64,000 bases of DNA from Rhizohabitans arisaemae (GTDB lineage Bacteria > Actinomycetota > Actinomycetes > Streptosporangiales > Streptosporangiaceae), in contig NZ_BLRH01000034.1 in NCBI RefSeq assembly GCF_025996515.1, positions 806,001-870,000 on the forward strand, given 5' to 3'. Position 1 is the first letter of the stretch. Each line of letters starts with the position of its first letter. This document shows, piece after piece, positions 53,392 through 63,385 of this stretch. The translations under genes and the position numbers were made by a program. The notes under the pieces are model-generated. The model was not told the origin of the DNA. It was given only the letters and a program-made list of their open reading frames with translations, and did no database searches.

Positions 53392-54279
53392 ATGACATCA
53401 ACGAAGATCGATGTGCTGGCGGACGGGCTGTACTTCCCCGAAGGGCCCCGCTGGCACGACGGGCGCCTGTACGTGTCGGACTTCTACGCGCACCAGGTGC
53501 TCGCGTTCACCCCGGACGGCGCGCGAACCGTCGTGTGCGAGGTCCCCGGCAGGCCCTCCGGGCTCGGGTTCGCGCCGGACGGCGATCTGCTGGTGGTCTC
53601 GATGACCGACCGGCGGCTGCTGCGTCTGCGCGACGGGACGCTCACCGAGGTCGCCGACCTCGGCGGGCACGCCCCCGCCGACTGCAACGACATGCACGTC
53701 GACGGCGCCGGCCGCGCCTACGTCGGCAACTTCGGCTCGGACCTCGCGACCGACCCGGTCCGGCCGACGTGCCTGCTCCGGGTGGACCCGGACGGCGCCG
53801 TCACCGTCGCCGCGGACGACCTCGTCTTCCCCAACGGCCTGGCCCGTACGCCGCAGGGCACCCTGCTGGTCGCCGAAACGTTCGGCTACCGCATCAGCGA
53901 GTTCGACGTGGCCCCGGACGGCGCTCTGGGCAACCGCCGGGTATGGGCGCGTTTCCGTGACGCGCCGGCACACGACCTGACCGAGATCCTCGCCGCGGGA
54001 GCGCTCGCGCCGGACGGCGTCTGCCTCGACGCCGAGGGGGCGCTCTGGGTGGCCGACGCGACAGGGGCGGGCGCTCACCGGGTTCTCCCGGGGGGAAAGA
54101 TTGTCGATAGTGTGGATTTGGGTGATATGACGGCTTTTGCAGTCACACTCGGCGGCGAGGACGGCCGCACCCTCTACCTCTGCGCCGGGCCCCCGCTCGG
54201 CGCGGTCGACCCCGCCGCCGGGCGGCACGGGTCGGTGCTCTCCACGCGGGTGCGCGTGCCCGCCGCCACCACGAGATGA
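53392..54279 (+). CDS. SMP-30/gluconolactonase-like sugar lactonase
   Basis: A 295-residue beta-propeller lactonase. Metal ligands are traceable as Glu in FPEGPRWHDGRLYVSD, Asn in ADCNDMHVDGAGRAYVG, Asn in FPNGLARTPQG and Asp in LAPDGVCLDAEG. The ATG at 53392 follows GGAGGA; a GTG 18 bases earlier is part of the upstream overlap. Placed after a dehydrogenase, it would open a sugar lactone to the aldonic acid. It is a distant paralogue of the gene at 33499. Confidence 0.9.
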   Translation: MTSTKIDVLADGLYFPEGPRWHDGRLYVSDFYAHQVLAFTPDGARTVVCEVPGRPSGLGFAPDGDLLVVSMTDRRLLRLRDGTLTEVADLGGHAPADCNDMHVDGAGRAYVGNFGSDLATDPVRPTCLLRVDPDGAVTVAADDLVFPNGLARTPQGTLLVAETFGYRISEFDVAPDGALGNRRVWARFRDAPAHDLTEILAAGALAPDGVCLDAEGALWVADATGAGAHRVLPGGKIVDSVDLGDMTAFAVTLGGEDGRTLYLCAGPPLGAVDPAAGRHGSVLSTRVRVPAATTR

Positions 54280-54285
54280 GGACAT

Positions 54286-55134
54286 GTGAAACTCTCCTGC
54301 TGCGACCACAGCTTCCCGCTCCTCCCCCACGAGCACGTCTGCGAGCTGGTACGGACGCTCGGCTTCGACGCGATCAACATCGCGCTCTGGGGCGGGCACT
54401 CCCACATCCGCCCCGAGGAGGTGCGCACCGACGTGGCCGGCTGGGCGGCCCGGCTCGACGAGCGGATCCACGGGCGCGGGCTGGAGATCGCCGACCTGTT
54501 CCTGATCCCCGACCCGGACTACGCCGTCATGGCCGTGAACAACCCGGACGCCGGGCAGCGCGCACGCGGGCGTGAGCTGTTCGAGGAGATGCTCGGCTTC
54601 GCCGTACGGCTCCGGGCCGGCGGGATCACCCTCATCCCCGGACTCGACTTCGAGGGCGAACCGCACGAGCGGTCGCTGGAGCGCGCGGCCGAGGAGCTGG
54701 CCGCCCGGGTGGAGATCGCCGGGCAGGCGGGCGTACGGGTCTCGGTGGAGCCGCACATCGGCTCGGTGTCCGGCACCCCGGCCGACACGCTGCGGCTGCT
54801 TGAGCTCACCCCCGGGCTCGAGGTGACGCTCGACCACAGCCACTTCGCGATGCAGGGCTACGCCCAGGATGACCTGGACCCGGCGCTCGGCCGGGTGCGG
54901 CACGTGCATGCCCGCGGGGCGAAGCTCGGGCGGCTTCAGGTGGGGATGGCCGATAATGAGATCGACTTCGAGCGTATGGTCGACGTCCTGCGCGAGGCGG
55001 GCTACGACGGGCACCTGGCGACCGAGTATCTCTGGATCAACCAGGCGCAGTGCAACGAGTGCGACACACTGTCCGAGACGATCCTCATGCGCGACCGCCT
55101 GTCCGCTCGGCTGACGAACGCCGACGATTACTGA
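54286..55134 (+). CDS. Xylose isomerase-like TIM barrel (sugar isomerase/epimerase family)
   Basis: A 282-residue AP-endonuclease-2/IolE-type TIM barrel. MKLSCCDHSFPLLPHEHVCE begins strand 1, and the metal-binding residues are visible as E in VSVEPHIGSVSG, D and H in LDHSHFAMQG, H in RHVHARGAKLG and E in ATEYLWINQAQC. The family covers epimerases, isomerases, dehydratases and, notably, enzymes that split 3-keto-glycosides. The GTG at 54286 lies seven bases after the lactonase stop. Its presence beside several SDRs leaves both an epimerase and a 3-keto-glycoside role possible. Confidence 0.87.
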   Translation: MKLSCCDHSFPLLPHEHVCELVRTLGFDAINIALWGGHSHIRPEEVRTDVAGWAARLDERIHGRGLEIADLFLIPDPDYAVMAVNNPDAGQRARGRELFEEMLGFAVRLRAGGITLIPGLDFEGEPHERSLERAAEELAARVEIAGQAGVRVSVEPHIGSVSGTPADTLRLLELTPGLEVTLDHSHFAMQGYAQDDLDPALGRVRHVHARGAKLGRLQVGMADNEIDFERMVDVLREAGYDGHLATEYLWINQAQCNECDTLSETILMRDRLSARLTNADDY

Positions 55135-55141
55135 GGTGATT

Positions 55142-55804
55142 GTGGACCAAGACGCGAGCATGACCCAGGTTGTGGCCCGCCAGCTGCGCGAGGCCATCTT
55201 CGACGGCGTGCTTGAGCCGGGAGCCGCCATCCGCCAGGAGGCCATGGCACGCGAACTGGGCGTGAGCCGTATCCCCGTGCGCGAGGCGCTCCGCCACCTC
55301 GAAAGCGAAGGCCTGGTCACGATCCGCGCGAACAGCGGCGCGCGGGTCGCCGTCCTGGACTTCGACGAGTACGCGGAGATCTACAAGATCCGCGAGCGGC
55401 TGGAGCCGCTCGCCCTCGCCGAGAGCATCGGGCGCCTGACCGAGGAGCAGCGGGCCGAGGCCGCCCGGCTGGCCGCCGAGGTGGAGGCCTCCACCGGCGA
55501 CCCGAAGGCGTGGCTCGACGCCGACCGCCGCTTCCATCTCGCCTGCTACGCCGGTGTCTCGACCCCACGGCTGCTCCGGATGATCGTCGACTTCTGGAAC
55601 ACCACGCAGCGCTACCGGCGCATACTGCTCGCCACCTTCAGCGACGAGGACTTCGCCACGGCGCACGTCGAACACCGCCTGATCCTGGACGCCCTGCGTA
55701 CCGGGAACACCCGTGTCGGCGAGGACCTCATCCGCATGCACATCGAGCGCAGCCGGATGCGGCTCGCCAACCACCGCGAGCTCTTCGAACAGGGACACAA
55801 ATGA
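55142..55804 (+). CDS. GntR/FadR family regulator with FCD domain
   Basis: A 220-residue regulator. The winged helix spans residues 5-75: VARQLREAIFDGVLEPGAAI, then MARELGVSRIPVREALRHLE. The FCD ligand domain (85-210) has metal-type residues D and H in LDADRRFHLACYAG, H in HVEHRLILDAL and H in RMHIERSRM. A GTG six bases upstream is the alternative start. It is embedded in the rightward operon of the sugar island and should control it. TTGGATCCAA-like palindromes at 44024 and 44098 are candidate binding sites. Confidence 0.93.
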   Translation: MDQDASMTQVVARQLREAIFDGVLEPGAAIRQEAMARELGVSRIPVREALRHLESEGLVTIRANSGARVAVLDFDEYAEIYKIRERLEPLALAESIGRLTEEQRAEAARLAAEVEASTGDPKAWLDADRRFHLACYAGVSTPRLLRMIVDFWNTTQRYRRILLATFSDEDFATAHVEHRLILDALRTGNTRVGEDLIRMHIERSRMRLANHRELFEQGHK

Positions 55805-56544
55805 ACACCGGACTTGACGGCAGGGTCGCCGTGGTCACCGGCGCGGCCAGCGGCATCGGCGCCGCGACGGCACGGGCCCTGGCCGCCGAAGGCTGCCGCA
55901 TCGTCGCCGCGGACCTCCGCGAGGAGACCGTGACCGCCCCCGCCGGCCACACCCCCGGGACGTGGGTCGCGGTCGGGGCCGACCTGTCCACCCCCGGCGG
56001 CGCGCAGCGGCTCGTCCAGGCCGCGGAGGAGAACTTCGGCAGACTCGACGTGCTCGTCGCCTGCGCCGGAGTCTACGAGACCGGCGGCGTCGACGACGTG
56101 GACGACGTCGTCTGGGACCGCGTCCACGGCGTGAACCTGCGCGGCACCTACCTGTGCGCGCGGGCCGCCATGAAGACCATGGCACGCGGAGGGTACGGGC
56201 GCATCGTGACCTTCAGCTCCATCGCCGCCCAGACCGGCGGCCTGGCGGCCGGGCCCGCCTACGTCGCCGCCAAAGCCGGCGTCCTCGGCCTGACCCGCTC
56301 CCTCGCGGGCGCCGCCGGCCCCCACGGCATCACCGTCAACTGCGTGTGCCCGGGCATCATCGAGACACCGATGACCGCGGCCATCGACGAGGAGACCAAA
56401 CGCGCCACCGCGGCCCGCACCCCGATGCGCCGCAACGGGACGCCCGAAGACGTGGCCGCCGTCGTGGTCATGCTCGCCTCGACAGGGGCCGGGTTCGTGA
56501 CCGGGGCCCACATCGACGTCAACGGCGGCCTGCACATGACCTGA
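55801..56544 (+). CDS. SDR family oxidoreductase (last gene of island)
   Basis: A 247-residue short-chain dehydrogenase: TGAASGIG, VAADLRE (acidic, NAD-type), VACAGVYETGG, catalytic Ser in TFSSIAAQTGG and Y-x3-K in YVAAKAGV, ending in GAHIDVNGGLHM. It overlaps the GntR gene as ATGA and is followed by a long hairpin, which marks the end of the operon. Confidence 0.92.
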   Translation: MNTGLDGRVAVVTGAASGIGAATARALAAEGCRIVAADLREETVTAPAGHTPGTWVAVGADLSTPGGAQRLVQAAEENFGRLDVLVACAGVYETGGVDDVDDVVWDRVHGVNLRGTYLCARAAMKTMARGGYGRIVTFSSIAAQTGGLAAGPAYVAAKAGVLGLTRSLAGAAGPHGITVNCVCPGIIETPMTAAIDEETKRATAARTPMRRNGTPEDVAAVVVMLASTGAGFVTGAHIDVNGGLHMT

Positions 56545-56561
56545 CCTGGACGGGACGAGGT

Positions 56562-56612
56562 CTTCGGGGCGGGCCGACTCAACCTCACGGGTCGGCGTCC
56601 GCCGCCCCGAAG
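56562..56612 (+). terminator. Terminator hairpin at end of sugar island
   Basis: CTTCGGGGCGG (56562-56572) pairs with CCGCCCCGAAG (56602-56612), and inside it GCCGAC pairs with GTCGGC. It lies 17 bases after the last SDR stop. The remaining spacer to 56819 contains nothing else I can support. Confidence 0.62.
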
Positions 56613-56819
56613 CCGTACACGGCGGCGCTTTCGCGGTCGGACGCAGGGCCTTCTCCGGTCTCCGAGGTCGGTGTCGACGACCTTCGGGTGAACGGGCGGC
56701 GACCGGCCGTCCCGATCCGCCGGCGCCGGAGAGGCCCGGGCCGACCGGAGGGTTCGCGCCGTCCCGCACCTACCGCGGAGCCGACCCCGACTCACCGGTC
56801 CCCACGGACCCGCGTCCGC

Positions 56820-57308
56820 TCAGACCATGTACTGGTCGTGGCGGCGGTAGAGCTCGGTCCACTCCTGCTCGCCGAGCTGCCGTCCGGTCGCCGCGATCTC
56901 CGCCAGTTCCTCGAAGTAGGTCTCGCGCGGGGCCCCGGGGGCGAACAGGATCAGCATCGAAGCGGGCCCTTCGGGGTTGCCGAACGCGTGGATCCCGCCC
57001 GGCGGGATGAAAAGGAAGTCGCCTGGCGCGGCGTTCACCCAGCGTTCGCCGTCGTAGAGCCCGACCGTGCCGGACAGGACGAAGAACGACTCCGACATCG
57101 TCTTGTGGAAGTGCGCGCCAGGGCCGCCGGGCTCGGCTCCCATGTCCCAGCGATAGAGCCCGTACTGCCCGCCGGTGGTCTGGCCGGTGGCCAGGTAATG
57201 CACGTCCGTACGTCCGCCGATCACCAGGTCCGGCGCGGAGCCGCCCCGCCGCAATCCGCCGCTGACCTCGCCATTGTCTCCGTGGAAGAGCTCCTTCGGG
57301 TACGACAT
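56820..57308 (-). CDS. Cupin domain protein
   Basis: A 162-residue single-domain cupin. Metal ligands are visible as HFHKTMSESFFVLSG (H-x-H-x4-E) and a His in FIPPGGIHAFGN. The C-terminal helix includes EELAEIAATGRQLGEQEW. Cupins of this type are often dioxygenases or isomerases, but many are of unknown function. The ATG at 57308 follows GGAGGC. It is monocistronic and convergent with the sugar island; a link to it is possible but unproven. Confidence 0.88.
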   Translation of the reverse strand: MSYPKELFHGDNGEVSGGLRRGGSAPDLVIGGRTDVHYLATGQTTGGQYGLYRWDMGAEPGGPGAHFHKTMSESFFVLSGTVGLYDGERWVNAAPGDFLFIPPGGIHAFGNPEGPASMLILFAPGAPRETYFEELAEIAATGRQLGEQEWTELYRRHDQYMV

Positions 57309-57837
57309 GCCGGCCTCCTTGCCGATCGCTCCGGCCGGCTGCCGCGTCCGCGCGATCGCCGACGGCGTCTTGCCGGGCCATGAGAGCCCGCCTTGCACGC
57401 GGGGGGTGAACCCGCCGGGGTTGCCGAATCGCGGCGACCTCAAGTCCCAGCGTAGCCATCCGGCTCACCATGATCGTGGTCACGGGTTCCGCCTCGCGCG
57501 CCCTGGCCCGAGGTCTCGTCGGACATGCCGCGGCAGGCGTCGGCGACCCGGGCGCCTTCCTCGGGAAACTCCGGCGCGGCCCACTCGGCCCGGTGAGCAC
57601 GACGAACGCACGCCGACTCCCTGTCCTTTGTGGGGTTCCACGGGCGCACATGCTCACGCGTCGCGCCCACCCCGGCGGCCGCCGGCCCCGTCCCGGGTCT
57701 CCACAGGCACGTTCACTCACGCGGCTACGCGGGGCGGCGGTGAAACGCCGTACAGCCGGGATCCTCGGGACGACGTGGCCCTGTCGACGAAGACCCGCGC
57801 CAACCGGCCCCGTGCGCAACACCCCGGGAAGGGTCCG
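57309..57837. other. Spacer without supported gene
   Basis: This 529-base interval lies between the cupin start and the end of the MerR-HEAT gene. A minus-strand frame at 57440-57670 has some protein-like stretches (AHRAEWAAPEFPEEGARVAD) but no start signal or family, so I do not call it. On the minus strand TACGCT near 57460 could be a -10 element for the cupin gene. Confidence 0.3.
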
Positions 57838-58842
57838 TCACCTTGCGTCGCGTATCCCGAGGATGTACGCCGCGGTAAGCGCCACGGCACGGTCTTCGTC
57901 GTGGGACAGATCTGCGAGTGCTCGCGACGCCGTGGTTCCCGGGATGTCCGCGAGCGCCTGCGTCAGCCGTAGACGTGCGGCGGACGCACCGGTGCCGTGG
58001 GCGAGGCGATCGACGAGCGCGCTGGCGATCCGATCCGCCGACGCGGGGCGACCCGCCAGCGCGCTCAGCGCATCGGCCGCATCGACGTCGTTCATCCCCT
58101 CGACGACCATGTCGATGAGCGTCGGGACCGCGTCGGCCACTCCGCGTGCCCCGAGCGCCAGAGCCGCGTACCTGCGGACCACGATGTCGGGGCTCGACAA
58201 GGCGTCCTGCAGCAACGCGGTCGCCGCGCCGTCCGGAATCTCGGCGACGGACCGGACGGCACGCTCGCGCACCTCGGGCACGGGTGAGCCGAGGCCTTCC
58301 GCCAGCAGCGCCAATCCGCCGTCGCCCGATTGCGCCAGAGCCCATCGAAGGGCCCCGGCGACGTTCGGGTCCGTCTCGCCGAGCACCGCCTCGACCAATG
58401 CTTCCACCGGCACCGGGACCTCGTCGACCGAGGACAGGGCCGCGCGCTGGCGCTTGCCCGCGCTCTTCGACCCGAGCTCCTGGAGGAGCGCGACGATCTG
58501 GAGGACGTCCTCCCAGCCGGCGGGTTCCGCCGCGCCGATCCGACGCAGTCGCGTGAGCAGCTCCGTCTCCGCCGCGATGCGCTCCCGCGCCTGGCGGATG
58601 AGGTCGCCGACGAGCTCCGCGGGCGTGAAGCCGGGATCGTCGAGCGCGCGCCCGACCTCACGTAGCGACAGCCCCAGCGACCGCAGGCTCTCGACATGGA
58701 AGATCCGCCGGATGTCCTCGCCGGAGTACCGTCGATAACCGGCGACGGTACGGCCCGTCGGCCGCACCAGGCCGAGCGAGTCGTAATGCCGGAGCATGCG
58801 GGCGCTGACCCCCGACCGCCGTGCCACCTCACCGATCAACAC
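57838..58842 (-). CDS. MerR-type regulator fused to HEAT repeats
   Basis: A 334-residue protein. Residues 1-70 are a MerR winged helix: MLIGEVARRSGVSARMLRHY, GYRRYSGEDIRRIFHVESLR. A coiled coil follows to about 110 (FTPAELVGDLIRQARERIAA). From about 145 to the end there are HEAT/PBS-like repeats of roughly 30 residues, such as NVAGALRWALAQSGDGGLAL, EVRERAVRSVAEIPDGAATA and IVVRRYAALALGARGVADAV. HEAT repeats as the effector domain of a MerR protein are unusual and suggest a protein ligand. The GTG start lies six bases after the stop of a HEAT protein gene in the same operon. Confidence 0.88.
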   Translation of the reverse strand: MLIGEVARRSGVSARMLRHYDSLGLVRPTGRTVAGYRRYSGEDIRRIFHVESLRSLGLSLREVGRALDDPGFTPAELVGDLIRQARERIAAETELLTRLRRIGAAEPAGWEDVLQIVALLQELGSKSAGKRQRAALSSVDEVPVPVEALVEAVLGETDPNVAGALRWALAQSGDGGLALLAEGLGSPVPEVRERAVRSVAEIPDGAATALLQDALSSPDIVVRRYAALALGARGVADAVPTLIDMVVEGMNDVDAADALSALAGRPASADRIASALVDRLAHGTGASAARLRLTQALADIPGTTASRALADLSHDEDRAVALTAAYILGIRDAR

Positions 58843-58848
58843 TGCCCG

Positions 58849-59517
58849 TCACTCCTCCTGGCCGGCCCCGCCGAGGGCCACGACGCGCTTCGCCTCCTCG
58901 ATCGCGAACTCGAATCCGGCGTCCGGGTCGCGCAACAGCCGTTCCGTGGCGATCGCGTGCGCGCGCACCCGTGGGTCGGGATCCGTCGTCGCGGCGCGCA
59001 GCACCGGCACGATCACCTCCCCGAGTGCGACGAGCGCCCGGCTGAGGCTCAGCCGCGTCTCACGTTCGCCGCGCCCGAGCTGGGCCGACAACGCCACGGC
59101 CAACTCGGGCTCCTCACCCTTGGGCACGAGCACGACCGCCGCCCGCCAAGCGCTCCGCGCCACCTCGTCGTCGGCATCGGACAGAATCGCCGGTGTGATC
59201 GCCGGCCACGCCTGCCGATCCCCGATCTTGGACAGCGTGTGCAACGCCTGGCTTCGTGCCTGCGCACGCTCCGAGCGGACTTCCCTGAGCAGCCTGGGGA
59301 CCGTGATCGACGCCGAGTGGCGGGTGAGTGCCCAGGTCAGCATATCGCGCACAAAGAACTCGGGTTCGATTGCGGATCGTTCGATGAGCTTGTCGACAAA
59401 CCGCGGGTCGGGGGTCGTGCCGACCGCCAGCGCCGCCCGCAGCCGCACCGACGAGCTGCCGTCTTCCAGCGCCTGGAGAGCCCGGATCGTATCCGTGTCC
59501 TGTTTCGCCGTGGCCAT
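58849..59517 (-). CDS. HEAT repeat protein paired with MerR-HEAT regulator
   Basis: A 222-residue protein built of HEAT repeats: DTIRALQALEDGSSSVRLRA, RSERAQARSQALHTLSKIGD, DEVARSAWRAAVVLVPKGEE and DPRVRAHAIATERLLRDPDA. No enzyme domain and no signal peptide are visible. The ATG at 59517 follows GAGGAGGT. It is the first gene of an operon with the MerR-HEAT regulator, whose repeats it resembles, so the two may dimerise or one may have arisen from the other. Function is otherwise unknown. Confidence 0.82.
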   Translation of the reverse strand: MATAKQDTDTIRALQALEDGSSSVRLRAALAVGTTPDPRFVDKLIERSAIEPEFFVRDMLTWALTRHSASITVPRLLREVRSERAQARSQALHTLSKIGDRQAWPAITPAILSDADDEVARSAWRAAVVLVPKGEEPELAVALSAQLGRGERETRLSLSRALVALGEVIVPVLRAATTDPDPRVRAHAIATERLLRDPDAGFEFAIEEAKRVVALGGAGQEE

Positions 59518-59545
59518 CGGGACCACCTCCTCGGCACCAGTGAAG

Positions 59546-59566
59546 ACCTTGTCACCGTGTCAAGGT
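59546..59566 (-). promoter_or_regulatory. MerR-type operator upstream of HEAT/MerR operon
   Basis: A 21-base near-perfect inverted repeat with ten-base arms ACCTTGTCAC and GTGTCAAGGT (one mismatch) and one central base. On the minus strand it follows directly on TTGACC and occupies the spacer to TTCACT, a 19-base spacing. Long spacers filled by a palindrome are the mark of MerR-controlled promoters. It should be the autoregulatory site of this operon. Confidence 0.7.
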
Positions 59567-59617
59567 CAAGCGGAGTCACACCGCGAGATCGTCAGGCATC
59601 CCCCGGCGGCCAAGGAT

Positions 59618-59764
59618 CCGGGTTTCCCTGCGCCAGGCGCAGGAGCCGGGAACGCCACGACCTGGCAGGTGGGTTCGGATGGTTCGGGCCTGCCCCCGGT
59701 TCCCGCCGACGACGAACGGCTGTGGGTTCCGGTCCCGGGTGATCGTGCAGGCGAAGGCCCCACG
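59618..59764 (-). pseudogene. Relic of an SMP-30 lactonase C-terminus
   Basis: On the minus strand the DNA first reads AFACTITRDRNPQPFVVGG N, matching AFSCTLSRDADPRLFVIGQN of the lactonase at 33499-34332. After a frameshift it reads SEPTCQVVAFPAPAPGAGKP, matching SEPTGQVVAFPAPAPGAGKP. The stop codon is lost and nothing earlier in the gene remains. It is a truncated, frameshifted copy. The remaining spacer from 59765 to 59917 has no gene. Confidence 0.82.
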
Positions 59765-59917
59765 GCGTCACCGTCGACTTCGCGGTGGACGGCCCACAGT
59801 GGCCACTCGCGCCGATCAGGCCACGCACGCCGGGAAGCGGACCATCGCCCGGCTCCCCGTCACCGTCGGCGGGCGATCGGGCCACGTGCGCCGGGAGGCG
59901 GATCCGGCGAAAACGAT

Positions 59918-59948
59918 TTGCACCTCCCCCTAGGGGAGACACCAGGGT
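59918..59948 (+). promoter_or_regulatory. MerR-type promoter/operator of second MerR gene
   Basis: TTGCAC (59918-59923) as -35 is followed by the palindrome CTCCCC-CTA-GGGGAG (59924-59938), and a weak -10 CAGGGT would lie after a 19-base spacer at 59943-59948. Transcription would then start at or beside the ATG at 59955, giving a leaderless mRNA. This is a typical autoregulatory MerR site. Confidence 0.6.
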
Positions 59949-59954
59949 GTGGCC

Positions 59955-60899
59955 ATGGACGGCGGGACCCTCTACACGATCGGCGAGCTGGCGCGACGGA
60001 CCGGATTGAGCATCAAGACGATCCGGTTCTACGCCAACACCGGCCTCGTCCCGCCGACCGCCCGCAACCCGGCCGGTCACCGGCTCTACGACATCGGCGC
60101 GCTGGCCCGCCTCGACCTGGTACGCACCCTTCGCGAACTGGGCTTCGACCTCCCGATCGTCCGGCGGCTGCTGGACCGGGAGGTCTCGGTGCCCGAGGTG
60201 GCCGCGGCGCACGCCGAGGCCCTGAACGCCCAGATCCGCAGCCTGAGGCTCCGGCGTTCGGTGCTCAGAGCGGTGGCCAAACGGGGATCCACCCCCGAGG
60301 AGACGGAACTCATGCACAGACTCGCGAAGCTCTCCGACGACGAGCGGCGACGGCTCGTCCACGAATTCATCGACGCCACCTTCGGCGGGCTCGACGCCAA
60401 CCCCGAGTTCGTGGCGATGATGCGTTCGGCCATGCCCGACCTGCCGGACGACCCCGAACCCGAGCAGGTCGAGGCGTGGGTGGAACTCGCCGAACTCACC
60501 CAGGACCCGGATTTCCGCGCCTCGGTGCGCCGGATGGCCGAGCACCAGGCGGCCGAACGGGCCCAGGGTGACACCACCGGCCTCCACCACGCGCTCACCG
60601 AGACCGTCCGCGAAGCCGTCGGTACGGCCCTCGCGGCCGGGATCGCCCCGGACGCCGCCGAGGCCGTGCCGATCCTGGACTCCCTCACCGCCCGCTACGC
60701 CGAGACCTTCGGCCGCAATGACGACTCCGACCTGCGCCGATGGCTGCTCGGCCGCCTGGAGACCGCCGACGACCCCCGGGCGACGCGGTATTGGCGGCTG
60801 CTCGGCGTCATCAACGGCTGGCCCGCACCGCCGGACCTGACACCGGTGTTCGCCTGGTTCATCGAGGCGCTCCGGACGGACGTCCGGCGAACGCCGTAA
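59955..60899 (+). CDS. MerR family transcriptional regulator
   Basis: A 314-residue regulator. The N-terminal winged helix reads LYTIGELARRTGLSIKTIRF, YANTGLVPPTARNPAGHRLY and DIGALARLDLVRTLRELGFD, followed by a dimerisation coiled coil (LNAQIRSLRLRRSVLRAVAK). Residues 110-314 form a helical domain that I do not recognise, perhaps a ligand domain of the drug-sensing type. The ATG at 59955 is preceded by a MerR-type promoter and is probably translated leaderless; a GTG two codons upstream is the alternative. No partner gene is in the operon. Confidence 0.9.
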   Translation: MDGGTLYTIGELARRTGLSIKTIRFYANTGLVPPTARNPAGHRLYDIGALARLDLVRTLRELGFDLPIVRRLLDREVSVPEVAAAHAEALNAQIRSLRLRRSVLRAVAKRGSTPEETELMHRLAKLSDDERRRLVHEFIDATFGGLDANPEFVAMMRSAMPDLPDDPEPEQVEAWVELAELTQDPDFRASVRRMAEHQAAERAQGDTTGLHHALTETVREAVGTALAAGIAPDAAEAVPILDSLTARYAETFGRNDDSDLRRWLLGRLETADDPRATRYWRLLGVINGWPAPPDLTPVFAWFIEALRTDVRRTP

Positions 60900-60920
60900 C
60901 CCGTGGGCCGGATTCGGAGT

Positions 60921-60952
60921 GTTGGGACCTCGGCGCTCGCCCAGGTCCCAAC
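60921..60952. terminator. Bidirectional terminator, MerR / argG
   Basis: GTTGGGACCT (60921-60930) and AGGTCCCAAC (60943-60952) form a perfect ten-base stem with a 12-base loop between convergent genes, 21 bases after the MerR stop and 16 bases after the argG stop. Confidence 0.68.
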
Positions 60953-60968
60953 GGGCACCACCGAGATC

Positions 60969-62576
<1,608 letters not shown>

Positions 62577-62703
62577 CTAGACAGAAGATCCTGACTTAAG
62601 TAACGTCCCCGTTCCCAAGATCTAGAACTTTCTTCCCGACGCGGTTCGCGTGCCTCCCCCGAGCCACCGGACCACCGGCGGGAAAGTGTGAGGGTGGTCG
62701 GTG

Positions 62704-63372
62704 ATGCACGACATCGTCGCGCACACGCGCGTCAACGACATTCTTTTAGGTCCTTTGGAAAGACCGGCGCTGCGGTGGTTGGCCGTCAGGATGCCGCCAT
62801 GGGTCACCCCGGACCGCTGTACGGCCGTGGGGGTGGGCGGCGCCGCGTTGACAGCCGCCGGGTTCTTCCTGAGCGGTGCCTCCGCGGCCTTCCTCTGGTT
62901 GGCCGTACTGGGCGTCCTGCTCAACTGGCTGGGTGACAGCCTCGACGGGAACATCGCACGACTGCGCAAGATCGAGCGTCCCCGGTACGGGTTCTTCATC
63001 GACCATGCGTGCGACGCCGTCTGTCAGGTGCTCATATTTCTGGGCCTGGGACTTTCGCCCTACGTCGACTTCACGATCGCGTCACTGGCCCTCATCGGAT
63101 ACTCCACGCTGGCGATCCTCATGTACATCCGCACCTGCGTGTCCGGCGAGTTCAAGATCTCCTACGGCCGGATGGGGCCGACCGAGGCGCGGGCCGTGCT
63201 CATCCTCCTCACCGTCGCGATGCTCGTCTTCGGACCCGAGCCGTTCGTGCTCGAGGGTGTGTCCTTCACCGGCTACGACGTGGTGGTGGGCGGTGTCGGG
63301 GTCACGACGTTCATCTTCTTCGCCGGCACCGCCTGGACGGAACGAGGCCGGCTGGCGGCGCTGGGCGAGTGA
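62704..63372 (+). CDS. CDP-alcohol phosphatidyltransferase family protein
   Basis: A 222-residue membrane enzyme with about five or six spans. The CDP-alcohol motif D-G-x2-A-R-x8-G-x3-D-x3-D is complete: LDGNIARLRKIERP then RYGFFIDHACD. Such enzymes move a phosphoryl group from a CDP-activated lipid or alcohol to a second alcohol in phospholipid synthesis. The ATG at 62704 follows AGGGTGG at six bases; a GTG directly before it is possible. The next gene, 13 bases downstream, is an acyltransferase, so the pair belongs to lipid synthesis; the acceptor alcohol is not clear. Confidence 0.88.
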   Translation: MHDIVAHTRVNDILLGPLERPALRWLAVRMPPWVTPDRCTAVGVGGAALTAAGFFLSGASAAFLWLAVLGVLLNWLGDSLDGNIARLRKIERPRYGFFIDHACDAVCQVLIFLGLGLSPYVDFTIASLALIGYSTLAILMYIRTCVSGEFKISYGRMGPTEARAVLILLTVAMLVFGPEPFVLEGVSFTGYDVVVGGVGVTTFIFFAGTAWTERGRLAALGE

Positions 63373-63385
63373 GGGAAAGGACACC

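Noticed and set aside
39297-56544. Secondary-metabolite gene cluster
   Set aside because: Many SDRs and an EthD-like protein can suggest polyketide tailoring, but there is no synthase, and the importer, GH42 and lactonase point to carbohydrate catabolism.
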